From: Anabas testudineus
Lineage: Eukaryota > Chordata > Actinopteri > Anabantiformes > Anabantidae
NCBI RefSeq assembly: GCF_900324465.2
Contig: NC_046626.1
Coordinates: 7,585,459-7,649,458, forward strand
DNA length: 64,000 nt
Reading direction: 5' to 3'
The notes below the pieces were generated by a model. It searched no databases and was not told the origin of the DNA. It was given only the letters and a program-made list of their open reading frames with translations. The number at the start of each line of letters is the position of its first letter. Position 1 is the stretch's first letter. This document shows positions 13,595 through 24,294 of this stretch, piece after piece. The position numbers and the translations under genes were made by a program.

Positions 13595-14245
13595 AATCTT
13601 TAAGTTGACTCTTGTTCATCTTTTGTGTGTCATTTTCTCCTGCTTAATGAAGTTACTCTATGTTGACCTTGTAATGTATGTTGGATGTTAATGGATGTTC
13701 TTTCCTATTTTCTAGGTGCACTTATGATATTTGTGTGTCACAGCCACCCCAACAACAAAATGTGTAGTGTCTGTGTTCTTATAACATCAGTTTGTATAGT
13801 AAGCAGTAATAATGAGAAAGTGTGTCATCCTGTGTTGTAGGGTGAGAAGGAGCTTGTCAAAGTCAGAAACTCCTCATGTCTCCTTATGAAACTGAGCAGA
13901 TCTTTTTGTCATGACTTGTCTGTAAACGCCATGTACACAGGTGCAGGTGAGAAACAGCTGTGGAATTTTATTATTTAAACTCAGTAATATTATTACAAAG
14001 AGCCTGCTAATCTTAAAGATAACGTGCTGTCATTTTTCCAGCCTTGGTCTTGAGAAGTGGTTTTGGTTTGTGCATGGCTGAATTACCACTCAGGCAAATC
14101 AGGCAACTGCCCCGGGGCCACATGACTCCAGGGGACCTAAAAAGCTGCTTACTGTGGCTCAACTGACACAATGGAGGCATTAAGGTGGGTCATGAAGCGG
14201 CTTCTTCTGTTAAAATGTAGCTTTTAGAGATTCATTGTTTCAGTT
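13595..14245. other. Intergenic, between convergent KLF and colgalt2-like copies
   Basis: About 650 bases with no ORF of note. The phrase aactgccccggggccacatgac near 14105 looks like a fragment of an old dispersed repeat and has a faint resemblance to ggggcccc-rich DNA near 30100. I see nothing else. Confidence 0.4.
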
Positions 14246-16085
14246 TCATGTGTATTCAAACACTGCAAATGTGGGAACAGGTACAAACCACGTTTTGCAC
14301 AGAGAGGGAGGAGCGGTTGTTAAACGTGGCCTAGGAGCTACGTAGTACAACATTAGAGTCCATCTTTGTTGCCACCGACAGAGAGGGGGGGACACATCAC
14401 CATGTGCAGAATGAGGAACCACAGGTCGAAACCTAATTTCCTCTGTTTCCTGCTCGTGCAGGTGTTTGGCCCCGTCCCTGTCCCAGTGTGTTTCCACGGC
14501 CTCGTGGTCCCAGATGGCAGATGACTCTGTGTCACTGAAATGGCCGGGCTCCCCGGTGTAGTGGGAGGGGAAGAGCAGCAGGGGCTCCACTGAAAATGTT
14601 TTCAGGTTCCTCTGCTCAAAATATTGCATGTACTCATCTCTGAAGGGACAGGGAAGTGGAGAAAATGATGAGCAGTGCAGTTTTACTAGACTCCATACAG
14701 AGACTGTCAGAGTTCAGCGTTTGCAAAGGCTGGCTCAAATCTCACATCATGGTCCAGTACGAGCACCTGCTGTAGTCCCTGCTGCACCACCTAGAGGGTG
14801 ACACAGAGTAGTTATGCACAGCAAACATCCTAAGCCTTGTCATCCTCACCTGTAGGTTTTGATTACAGTATTCACAGAGCGAAGCTGTTCCTCTTTCCAG
14901 ATGTTGTAGTGACTGAGGAAGCAACCGATCTTTTCTCTAGTCAGCAGGCGCCCTGAATATGGATCTTTGTAGCCAGGCAGCTTGTTTATGCCCATGGCCT
15001 GTAGCTGAGAGGAGTTCAGCGCTCTGTGATCAATAAGCATATTAAACACGATTCCTCACCATCACTCCGGGACATGACGAGTGTTTCCTGACATTTGAAG
15101 CCTGTTTCTCACTTCACTTCCTGCAGAACTGATGCAAAATTCACCTGTAAATTATACTATATATGGTATATTTATTTTATGCAAAATGATTTTGTATGAT
15201 GCTTTTTGTTGATGATAAAGTGTGGCTTGTTTCTGTAATTCAGTATTTTTACACTGTGGTAACTTATGATTACTTCTTCCACCACTGCCTAATGAGAACT
15301 GTTACTGAATATCATACTTACCATCCACGGCCTCCATCAATGTGGTGTTGATACCGAGCACGCACAGAGAACTCAACAGCCTCGCCCGCCGGCCTGAACG
15401 GCGCTTCAAATTAATCAGAAAGATCTAGACATGGAAGGAATTTAGTGACTGATGATCTGTTTAGCATTTCCTCAACCATTAAGATCTGCACCTCATCAAA
15501 TCCCATTTTGGTTCCTTAGGTGCAATGTATACATACTGTGAAGGCTCCATGGTATAACCAACTGGAAAGAGAGTTCACACACACTTTTAGTCAAATCATA
15601 TTTTCCAGCAAAGTCTTTGGTTTCAGGGGGAATTCCTACAGCAGATAGATTCAACTTCTAACTAAGGTGAAATTGTCTCATAGGTGGGGGAGGAAGTGAA
15701 ATGAGAGGCAATGGACTTTAACAGGGGAGTGAGGCATGTGTCAGGACTGTGAGAGCAAAAAAGCCCAAATATGTTCACATAGACCAAGGAAACCGAGAAA
15801 CTGAGGGCAGACACAATTCAAATCTGCCCTGTTGTTCAGAATCATTAAACACGGTGTGTGAATGCTTTCTGAGTGTCTCACTCGGTGTGTGGGTAAAACC
15901 CTCCTCCAGTGTCTGGTCATGCTGCAGGGCCACTGGTAAATATCCATAAAGGTCCTCGTTGCTCACGAACATTTTGACTCCTGCAGCAGGATGCCCAAAT
16001 GGGGGGTGTGGGGGGTAGAAGGCCAGTTCTTGACTAGCTTTACGCCTTAGGTCCAGCAGGTAAGTGGAGTGCACCATGGCCGCTT
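14246..16085 (-). pseudogene. colgalt2: Decayed procollagen galactosyltransferase (COLGALT2-like, GT25 family)
   Basis: Blocks in family order on the minus strand match COLGALT1/2: about 15898-16085 (VHSTYLLDLRRKASQELAFYPPHP, KMFVSNEDLYGYLPV), 15492-15535 (MGFDE), 15322-15424 (FLINLKRRSGRRARLL, LMEAVDG), 14891-15023 ([33 protein letters not shown]), 14717-14790 (VLVLDHDVRFEP) and about 14420-14639 (SVEPLLLFPSHYTG). Several things are broken. No N-terminal exons (about 200 residues) lie upstream. The segment between YPPHP and KMFVSN is lost, with acceptor-like DNA left in the join. MGFDE is one base out of frame. The donor after NIWKE is gone. The sugar-binding acidic motif reads DHD and a stop follows soon after. 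The exons for the C-terminal half of the catalytic domain are missing. The intact family glycosylates hydroxylysine in the ER. An intact paralogue probably exists elsewhere; TSEN15 is its neighbour in human too. Confidence 0.85.
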
Positions 16086-16610
16086 CAGTTTACTTATAGG
16101 AATATACTCTGGAGTTTGTCTGTGGTAGCCCTACAGTGTATGGGTATTATTATACTGCATCAGAAGAACTAAAATGTGGTGCTTTGTTGGTCTGTTGTTG
16201 TCCTCAGGAGTAATGCAACACCAGTAGTTGGAATAAAGGCGTTTCAAGGGACAGACTGATGACATGAGTACTTCACTATCACACATTCATAACTATGATT
16301 GAACTCTTTCACAATGTGGGATGTGCTGGACTCCTTTGGTCCACTGCTGTAGCCGAGCTGTGCTGTTGTCCACACTGTGGTCAGAGGCTGTTCTTCTTTT
16401 TAAATTGAATAATCAATGCAGCAAATAAATGTAACTTTGCCAGATGGCAATACAGTCCTTTGGATAGTCTAGTCTCGTCAGTGCATCCCAAGAAGTCAGG
16501 CGGGCTGTGTTATGCATTGCGTGCGAGGAGGCTGATCAGCACTGTGGGTTTGAGCAGAGAGGACCCCTGCTGGGCTGGTTGGAGGAGCTGATCAGCTGGA
16601 AGCGCCTCTG

Positions 16611-16637
16611 TGCTGCTGCTGCTGCTGCTGCTGCTGC
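16611..16637. repeat. (TGC)n trinucleotide repeat
   Basis: Nine perfect TGC units, upstream of tsen15 in non-coding DNA. Confidence 0.95.
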
Positions 16638-16799
16638 ACAGGAAAAACTCTCCTGGTAAAATCATAATAAATAATAGGAATCCTACAAATTTAAGATGTA
16701 TGTAGGTTTACTGCATGTAGTCTCACACACTACACTACTAAATGAGGAAGAGAGGCTGATTTTCACACTAGAAAGAGAGAAGAGAGATGGGTTTGAATA

Positions 16800-16800
<1 letters not shown>

Positions 16801-16847
<47 letters not shown>
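16801..16847. repeat. (ATT)n trinucleotide repeat
   Basis: About 15 perfect ATT units, 190 bases upstream of the tsen15 start. Confidence 0.97.
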
Positions 16848-17034
16848 CCGTCTATACAACAGCAGTCAGGAAAGGGCCGCTGAGTGAGCTACATTTTCCA
16901 CCCGGACGATTTTCACTGTAGCACGCCGGCTAAACCTGAAAACAGTCCCCACATGTCGTGACATCAGCGCAGTCCTGACATTAGACAGCTGTCAATGAGC
17001 CGCTGTTTGCTCGGACCTACGTTTAGCAGGATAA

Positions 17035-17317
17035 ATGTCGGAGTCGTCAGAGAGAGCTCCACCTCCGAACTGGATCCTTCAGCATCCTACGGTGGGTGTC
17101 CGAGGCCCCCCCACCCCCACCCCCACCCTCAGCGCTGCATGTGCAGGTCCGGCGAGAACTCATCCACTAACCTGAGTTTGTGTTTTTCTTTCTGTGTGTC
17201 TCAGTATCAGCAGATGAAGAAACTGGAGGTTGGGGACAGCGCCCAGGTGCATGCAGCCTTTCTGGTCTACATGGATCTGGCTGAGGGTGCGTGTGATTTA
17301 TTTATGTGTTAGTCTGT

Positions 17318-17354
<37 letters not shown>

Positions 17355-18166
17355 TGCTGAGACAGGAAGTTATTAAACATTATTGTCGAGATATACTGCC
17401 GTTTTAATTAATTTATACATGTATTTACTCATCTGATTATTTTTTAAGTTGTCAAATACATGTAAACATTTTATTTGACTAATATATTACTTTAGTAGAC
17501 TCTTTTTATTTTGTGTTGTAAGTTATCATTATAGCACTAACTAAAATCTTACTAATTAGTATACAGATTGTCCATATGTCACGATATTACTGCCACACTA
17601 ACCTCTTGTCCACTAATGTGTCGACTGGACAGTAATATGCACAGACTCAGCTTTCAGGGCTCCTGATAACATTTTGATGTCATTAACAAGGAGCCTCATT
17701 CCTGCAGTGACCTTTTCCCCCGTCCTTCACAGTGCGTCGGTGGAAAGAAGTGTCTTGTGTCAAGAGTCCTGAACTGCAGGTGGTTTTGCTGGAGGGGAGG
17801 GAGAAGGAAGGAGCCCCCATCCAGACCGTTCTTCCTCTGCCGGTTGATCGATCGCTGAGCCACAGAAGGTGATAAGACACTGGAGAGGCTCCCAAGCTCT
17901 CTTTCCTTTTGTTTCACTGCTTTTTAATCTCACAGGTCAACCTCCCAGTCTTCCACACTGTGTAATTGTAATCCTCCTCTGTGCTGTGCAGCATTCGACA
18001 CGTGCTGGACAGAGGCTTTCCTATGCTGCTGTGCGCAGTGGCGGCTGACTCCACCCTGGTCTACCAGAGGATGACTGATGGGTTGGTGACACCGGACCCA
18101 CCTGCAGGGCCCTTTGAGGATGTGGGACGGCGGCAGCACCGGAAGAGACGCCAGAAGACACACTGA
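17035..18166 (+). CDS. tsen15: tRNA-splicing endonuclease subunit Sen15
   Basis: Four exons, 17035-17091, 17205-17286, 17733-17868 and 17992-18166, join in frame to 149 residues (human TSEN15 is 171). The start is the ATG giving MSESSERAPPPNWILQHPTY; this frame, unlike an earlier overlapping ATG at 16995, splices correctly into YQQMKKLEVGDSAQVHAAFL, which aligns with human [27 protein letters not shown]. Later blocks ELQVVLLEG and DSTLVYQRMTDGLVTPDPP also match. TSEN15 is a structural partner of TSEN34 in the nuclear heterotetramer that removes tRNA introns; it has no catalytic residues of its own. The C-terminus is basic (RRQHRKRRQKTH). The first intron is unusually short (113 bp), and intron 2 contains a (GT)n run. 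Confidence 0.94.
17321..17353. repeat. (GT)n microsatellite
   Basis: Sixteen GT units in tsen15 intron 2, 34 bases after the donor. Confidence 0.97.
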
Positions 18167-18829
18167 AGTCAAAACATGATGACCCACAGAAGAGCAGAAA
18201 GCGAGTCGCTCTGTTGCTGCGCGTGACTCTAAGATACCTTAAAAATGAAGACCGTATGTCAGCAGGTGCTATTGGACCGATCCATGTTAAACTGACGGTG
18301 CCTTATGTGGTTAGTAGGCTCAACATAATGCAACCTATGTCACCAGATAATGTGCCCACGCACTGTGAACGGGTCAAAAGAGGGGAAAAAAGAAGCAGTG
18401 TCAAAGACAGTACCTAAGTAATGAATATAATTTCATCCACAATTTTTTGTGCTGTATCCCTCAGATTTACGTTACAAAGTTAACTAGTTGCCCTTTCAGT
18501 GCATGTGTTCACACAGCTCACAAAGATTTCGGGTGACCAAATCTTGACTGGATTTTAGAGGCTGATACAGTCAACACAAACATATGAATACTGTTGTGAA
18601 GGATTCTTTAAATGTGAGTATTAATTATGACTTTAACGTGCAGTGTTAGTTTTGGTTATAGAAATGGATATAAAAATAGTTTGTTCAAGAAGTGAAACTG
18701 GATAAGAAGACCGTAATTTGAGTTCATTTTCAGTCCAAAGTGATACCATGGTACTTTAGATTATGACTGTCTTGTAAGGCTGGGATATCCTAAAGCAACA
18801 CAGAGTTGTCCGTTTTGTTACTGAGAAAA
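18167..18829. other. Intergenic, tsen15 3' flank
   Basis: The tsen15 3' UTR should lie at the start of this stretch, but I see no clear AATAAA on the plus strand. No other feature is visible. Confidence 0.4.
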
Positions 18830-19673
18830 CTTTATTTTTCTAGAAAAACAAAAATTCAACATAGAAACTGAAAACAACATAACACTGGTGAGTGAAATAG
18901 AGACTCAGATGAACATGTGACGTCGCAGTGTCCTGCTGTGGGAGTGTGCGTGTGTCATTTTCATGGTGCAACGGTGTCTTAATGAGAGGAAGGACTTGAC
19001 TACATGAGACAAAGATTACAACACTTCAACCCTGAGCCTTGTTCAACACAAATACTCTACATCATAACAGAAAGAGACATGAGCAGACAAACACACTTTA
19101 CTTGACCAGCGTACTGTAGAAAAGAGGTTCAGACTGTGTCTTGGAATGCAGGAAGTTTCCAACACATCTACTTTTCAAGGAGCCATTCAAGGATGACGTT
19201 TTTAAAATGATGCGGTGACGATATGTTCTTCTTTGAGCGAGTGTCCGCGACAGCGCTCGTCGTTCTCCCTGCTGGAAATCTATATTTGTTTCCAGTGTCT
19301 GCAAGTCTCAGTGACAGCTGACCGTTCAGAAGTTATCCACGCAGGGAAAGACAAACATGTTCGTATGGAGTCCCAACATTTCAGTGGCTTCGTCAGTGGA
19401 GTAACTGTCAATGTTCTCTCTCTTTGGAGAGCTTTGAAAACACTGAACCATCTTTCAGTTTGGTTGTGGTCGTTCAGACAAGCGGGTTGTGAACAGGGAC
19501 GGGGGGGGGCAAAAAGGTGCTTGATTCAAGTCAGTAATCCATTCTTCTTAGGTGTTTACATACAAGGGACAGTCAAAACAAAACAGAGCCCCCCTCCAGA
19601 CGTGGTATCACATGGTACGGTCCATCCGTAACACACTCAGACTAGGACTGACAGATGCACGACGACCGCAGTG
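18830..19673 (-). other. Probable 3' UTR of the C1orf21 homologue
   Basis: From the stop at 19674 the minus strand continues to an AATAAA (tttatt on plus, near 18830). The 840-base stretch has no recognisable ORF; a plus-strand open frame at 19215-19631 is not conserved-looking. Confidence 0.5.
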
Positions 19674-22600
19674 CTATGTAACGTCCTCCTCCTCCTCTGA
19701 GCAGTAGTCCCGGCCCTGCATACAAAGCAGAGACATGTTGATACGTTGTCCTCACATTTCATTGGTCATGGTGTGTATTCTGTATTTGTACGGATTCAGC
19801 AGGTGAAATCAGTATCACAATATTAATACAGTCACATGTTTTAATATGAATAAAGCTAAGTTAATGCACTCAAAACAACATACGATTGTCTATATGAAGG
19901 GCGAATTACCCTGTGAAGATTTACAACAGACATAATTGTGCAAATGCAACCAAAACTTTCAATAAATAATTTAGTTACAACAACAAGCAGAGTTTCAGTG
20001 GATGTTACATTAGAGGGAAATATTTCAATTCAATTCAAAAGCATATGGTGAAGAGTTCTGTGTCTCACTGTGGTCATTGATGAGAAGAGCAAGTTCTAGG
20101 TGAACAATCATACAGGAGCAAATTAATTGCATAAGAGCCCAGTTAGTCACGATTAGTCACCGCAAAGAACATAACTGCGTCTCAGCTTCAAGACATGTTG
20201 TATTTCTACACACTTCTTCTCTAAACTGCAAACCTCAGAACTTTGTGAAAGTAAACTAGTTCCTTCTGAAGACATGAATCTGTAATGAAATACTCGTTTT
20301 AAACAACAGCATCCCTAAACAATTAGGTTTTTAGCAAACATTACTCAATTAGGACTAAATTGTACATTTGTTCTGGACTATTTTTAGCTGTGGATTAATG
20401 CACATTTGGTGTGCTGGGGAGGGCTGTCTATGTTGGATTAACTCAAAATAAACTACTGCCCACGTTCATCCTAATGGAGGGACGCGTCACCCACTGCAAC
20501 AGTGTGGCTCACTGATATGTTTTTAATAGTCTTTGGACAACAATGGAGCTTTGTGGCACAGACCAGCAAACTATATCAGGTTTTAGATACACACTTGTTA
20601 GTAGAACTAATTCATTATGGCTTTTAGTCTCGTCAATAAGAAAGCTACTGATTTATCGTACCTCGTACCGTAAAACAATAAAACTCCTAAACTTCTCCTT
20701 TTGATCAGAACCAGTCGCACTGCAGCGCTGCCAGTGAAACCTGTTTTCACCCTCACTACATGAAATAACCACTTTGGGGGAATGCACTGGACGTGACAGA
20801 TGGAGGCTCTTTTGTGGTATCATACTGTCATCTGCTGTGTCCTCACTTGGTACAGATTTGCAGCAGTGATAGGATTAACCCCCATTATGTCATTTAGCAG
20901 AGGCTTGTTTTTTTGTTGTTGTTGTTGTTTGGTCAAAAACGAAAAACCAAAGTGGTGATGCTTTGTCATTCCTCACCTTCTCAATTTTCTCATCCAACAT
21001 CCTGAAAAATTCTTGCTGACTCTCGGAAGAGTGGATGCTTCTGGAACAGAAAGAGCGGTAAAGTACAGCAGCAGAACAAAACATACTAACACCCAACAGA
21101 GAAATGAATGTTGTGATGTCTCCACAGTTGGCGGCACTTACAGTATCTTTCCATTGGATCCGGTTTCATCCACGTTTGGACCTTTACCAAGGAGAGCACT
21201 TTTCTCCTGCACACACTCACACACACACACACACACAAAACAATTTACAAAGATATTTTACAGTTGCCAAATATAATTTTATAGCTATATTTCAACAAAA
21301 AAGTTTAAATGACCAAACTGAACTTGAAAAAATACTTAGTTGGTAGAAAACCATTAGACCTAAAGGCACTTATCAGAAGGTTGCTATTATAAGCTGCATT
21401 ATTACAGTTTTACAGAACATTTTTCCAGCAGGAGACATTAAATAAAGTAAAAAGAAAACAATAGAAATCACACACTGTGATGTCCTGGCCATCCACTCCT
21501 CCCTCTTCTCCGCTGATGTAGTTGACTTTGTCCACTGCTTTCAACTTGTACTCATCTGTGAGAGAACGGGAGACAGGGGAGCACATCTCACAGACAATGA
21601 CCCACTCACAGCCACTCTGATCAGCACAATCCTCCAGGTTAATAGTTCTCACAGTTCAGTACTTGGCAAAGTAATTACGTGCTTGAATTCTCACGCTCCA
21701 CACTAAATCCTCTCTTAACAATGGCTGGCAAGCGGCAAACACATGAGCTGTCAGCCTAATTCTCCTCTGTGCTCTGCCTCTCCATCTTTTCTCTCACACA
21801 GGCACTGCCCCTCCTCCTCTACTGTATCTCATTTAAGAGAGGAAGTAATGAAAATACAGTTGTGATACATAGTGTGAGAGGACATCTGACTGATATTGTG
21901 TAAGATATGATTACATGATATGAAGTCGTGAGATATACTTCAGGCTGATAATATGTCTTTAGTTACAACTCAGGACAGGATTTATCTTAAAAATGACTGT
22001 AACACCTTTAATAACTCGATATGACGTTATGTAACTCTTTGACCTGTTTGGAGTCAGCACTGTTTGATCCCACTAACAAACAGAGAAAAACATCTGATTA
22101 TCTACACAGCAGATTATGAGTACTTTACAAACCCCATTCCCAGAAAAGTTGGGACTTTTCCTAAAATGAATTGAAGACTATAATCTGCGATGTGTTAACT
22201 GGTCTGAACCTTTATTTATTTAACGTATAATAAAGATCGGCAGTGATTCAATGACAATCTTTATTGTCTTTTGTAAATATAGGAGTTTGGAGTTTGATGC
22301 TGCAACACATTCACACTGTTCTGGATGCAGGTTAGCTGTTTACAGCGGGCGGTTTCATGACTGGGTAAAGAAGGAGCATCATCAAACTCATGTCAGATGG
22401 ACCAATAGACAGTGTAAAAAAATGTTCTGTGGTCAAATATTCTGCATGGAAATTGCAACAATTTGTATCCTCAGTTCACAAATGATTAAAATGTGCAATA
22501 AAAGCAAACTAATGTAACACAGTGGTAAACATGTCTCTGTTTTTGTGCTGCAGGCATCAAACTCTAAATTCAATTAAAACACTGAATTAACAAATCACAG

Positions 22601-22784
22601 ATTAAGGCTTTTACTGTATTTTAGAAAACGTTTTAAATGAGCCAGGTACTTCAGACTGGAACGACTTTGACTTGTATGGTTAAAAACACTGACCAGAGTG
22701 GAGGTCCCCATTGCTGTAGGCTTTATTCTGGCCCTCCTCACCGTTGGGCACGGCAGACACCTGCTTGGCAGAGGTGCAGCCCAT
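19674..22784 (-). CDS. c1orf21: C1orf21 homologue, small acidic-tailed protein with N-myristoylation motif
   Basis: Five exons on the minus strand, 22694-22784, 21476-21555, 21142-21206, 20977-21040 and 19674-19715, join in frame to 113 residues (human C1orf21 is 121). The start MGCTSAKQVSAVPNGEEGQN parallels human MGCASAKHVATVQNEEEAQK. The centre has DEYKLKAVDKVNYISGEEG, and the C-terminus SESQQEFFRMLDEKIEKGRD plus YCSEEEEDVT is nearly identical to human. Gly2 followed by Cys3 is a typical myristoylation and palmitoylation signal, so I infer a membrane-anchored cytoplasmic protein. Its biochemical function is not known to me. The middle exon, with EKSALLGKGPNVDETGSN, is the least conserved part. 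The gene is tail-to-tail with tsen15, the same pair as on human 1q25. Confidence 0.92.
22126..22515 (+). repeat. Degenerate teleost dispersed repeat (non-autonomous, class not assigned)
   Basis: It opens with accccattcccagaaaagt followed by tgggac, and later has ggtttcatgactgggtaaag followed by aaggagcatc. Both phrases belong to a very abundant fish repeat whose copies begin near 'ccccattccagaaaagttgggac'. Identity is from memory. The copy is diverged and lies in intron 1 of the C1orf21 homologue. Confidence 0.7.
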
Positions 22785-24294
22785 CTCCTCCTCCTAAGCT
22801 GTTGTGCTCCTCCTCACCCCTGAGCATGAGAGGTGCACCTGGGGAGGCAGGCAGGTAGTGACAGTGGTTGGATCACAAGTAGAAAAGCAGAAGAGCCTCT
22901 GACACTGTAACAAACGGGCCACTTGATGAGAGCCTGTCATACTGGGGCCACGGCCAGAAAACCAGTCTCCATTCAGGGGAAGGAAGGTAGAAACCCCTTT
23001 AACTCCAAGTTTTTAGCATCAATTAATCATGACGCGCCCCGCCCTGGAATTCAAACACCCGGGCATTTCAATCTATTCTGAAACAAACAATAACACAGAC
23101 GGTGTGACCGGGTTGGGAATCACGCACACGCTGGGCTGGGAAAACACCAATCACAACGTGCGCACGGTGGTGCCAGCTGCACCGCAACAATAAAGCCTTT
23201 CAAGCCGTGAAGATGCCCCAGTGCCAAGCCTCCGGGTCGGGGGCTGGGGTGGGGGGTTCTGTAGCGCTCCGAGGATTATGTCCATCAATATGGCGAACAT
23301 CTCTATGTTAGACCAAACGACTTTTACACCAGGTTCTGGTTTATGCACATCCTGTGTTATTGATCCCAAACGCACTGATCGCACTGCTGCAGAGTCCTCT
23401 CATCATCCTCATCATCATCATCATCATCATCCTAGTAGCTTTCTCCATATAGATCAAAAGCTGCAGCTGCATCCCGTGAACGGTGCATCACTAGGCTAAT
23501 TCATTCAATCGTATTCATGCAATAAGTAAAATGTATAAATACGAGAACAGTGTCGGCCTTTCAACACTGGAAAACGCCTCGTCTCGTTTCGCAACACGGG
23601 AAAAGGGGATAACGATCAGGGATCCCTACACAAATAATAACAAAAAAAAGAGGAGCCAGTCCACGACCAGTGGGGACAAGACAACAAGATACCACACACA
23701 CGGTGAAAAGAAACACATCAATTCAACAGCCGTGTGGCCATTTTACCTTTTTATTTTATCCATGGTTCAGGGTTTCTCTGCTTTTAGTTCAGAGCGGCCT
23801 CGGTCCCGACTGGAGACTCAGACAGACCACATCTACACCTCTCGGCTCAGTTCAGGCATCAGCAGCGGAGATGCAGTCAGTCCGTCTGCCAGCTGTCTGG
23901 TCGGACTGCTGGAGCTCATGGCCTGATACGCTCTTAAAGTGATAAAATACCGCCTATTGGCTAGAAATTAAAGACTTATATAACTGCTAATAACAATATC
24001 AAGCCAAGATAGTTTCAGAAATTACTACCATTGATAGAGCACTAAAATATATTTCTTTTTCTGTGCGATTTCATAACCGCGTCCTACCTTCATGCGCTGG
24101 AAATTTGACAACGAACTTGCTTTTTATCAGTTGCCACTCGGACCTAATTTAGTGGTGCACCATGAACTTCCGTCCAGCTCGTTTCTTCGTCGATGTTGAG
24201 AATTGTCAAAGTTGACAGTAAAAGAAAGTTTTTAAATTTCGCTGTTTCTGATCAGATCGACATCTGACTTGGCTGAATACTGACCGAGGTCGAT
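22785..24294. promoter_or_regulatory. Head-to-head region, C1orf21 homologue and sec22b
   Basis: Both genes point outward from this 1.5 kb stretch. It should contain the C1orf21 5' UTR and promoter and the sec22b promoter. CpG-containing DNA occurs at 23030-23260 and 23560-23620. A (CAT)n run lies near 23400-23431. ORFs here show no domain. I see no confident TATA box. Confidence 0.45.
23398..23432. repeat. (CAT)n trinucleotide repeat
   Basis: About ten imperfect CAT units, interrupted by two CCT units, in the intergenic region left of sec22b. Confidence 0.9.

Larger units (their letters stand above)
16086..17034. other. Intergenic, colgalt2-like relic to tsen15
   Basis: No coding exon of the missing colgalt2 N-terminus is recognisable. 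The stretch holds a (TGC)n run at 16611-16637 and an (ATT)n run at 16801-16847. The last 150 bases, with CpGs and cacccggacg near 16900, probably serve as the tsen15 promoter. Confidence 0.5.

Noticed and set aside
16995-17312. ORF starting at 16995 as the tsen15 N-terminus
   Set aside because: It does not splice in frame to the conserved YQQMKKLEVGD exon. The ATG at 17035 does, and it gives the HPTY match.
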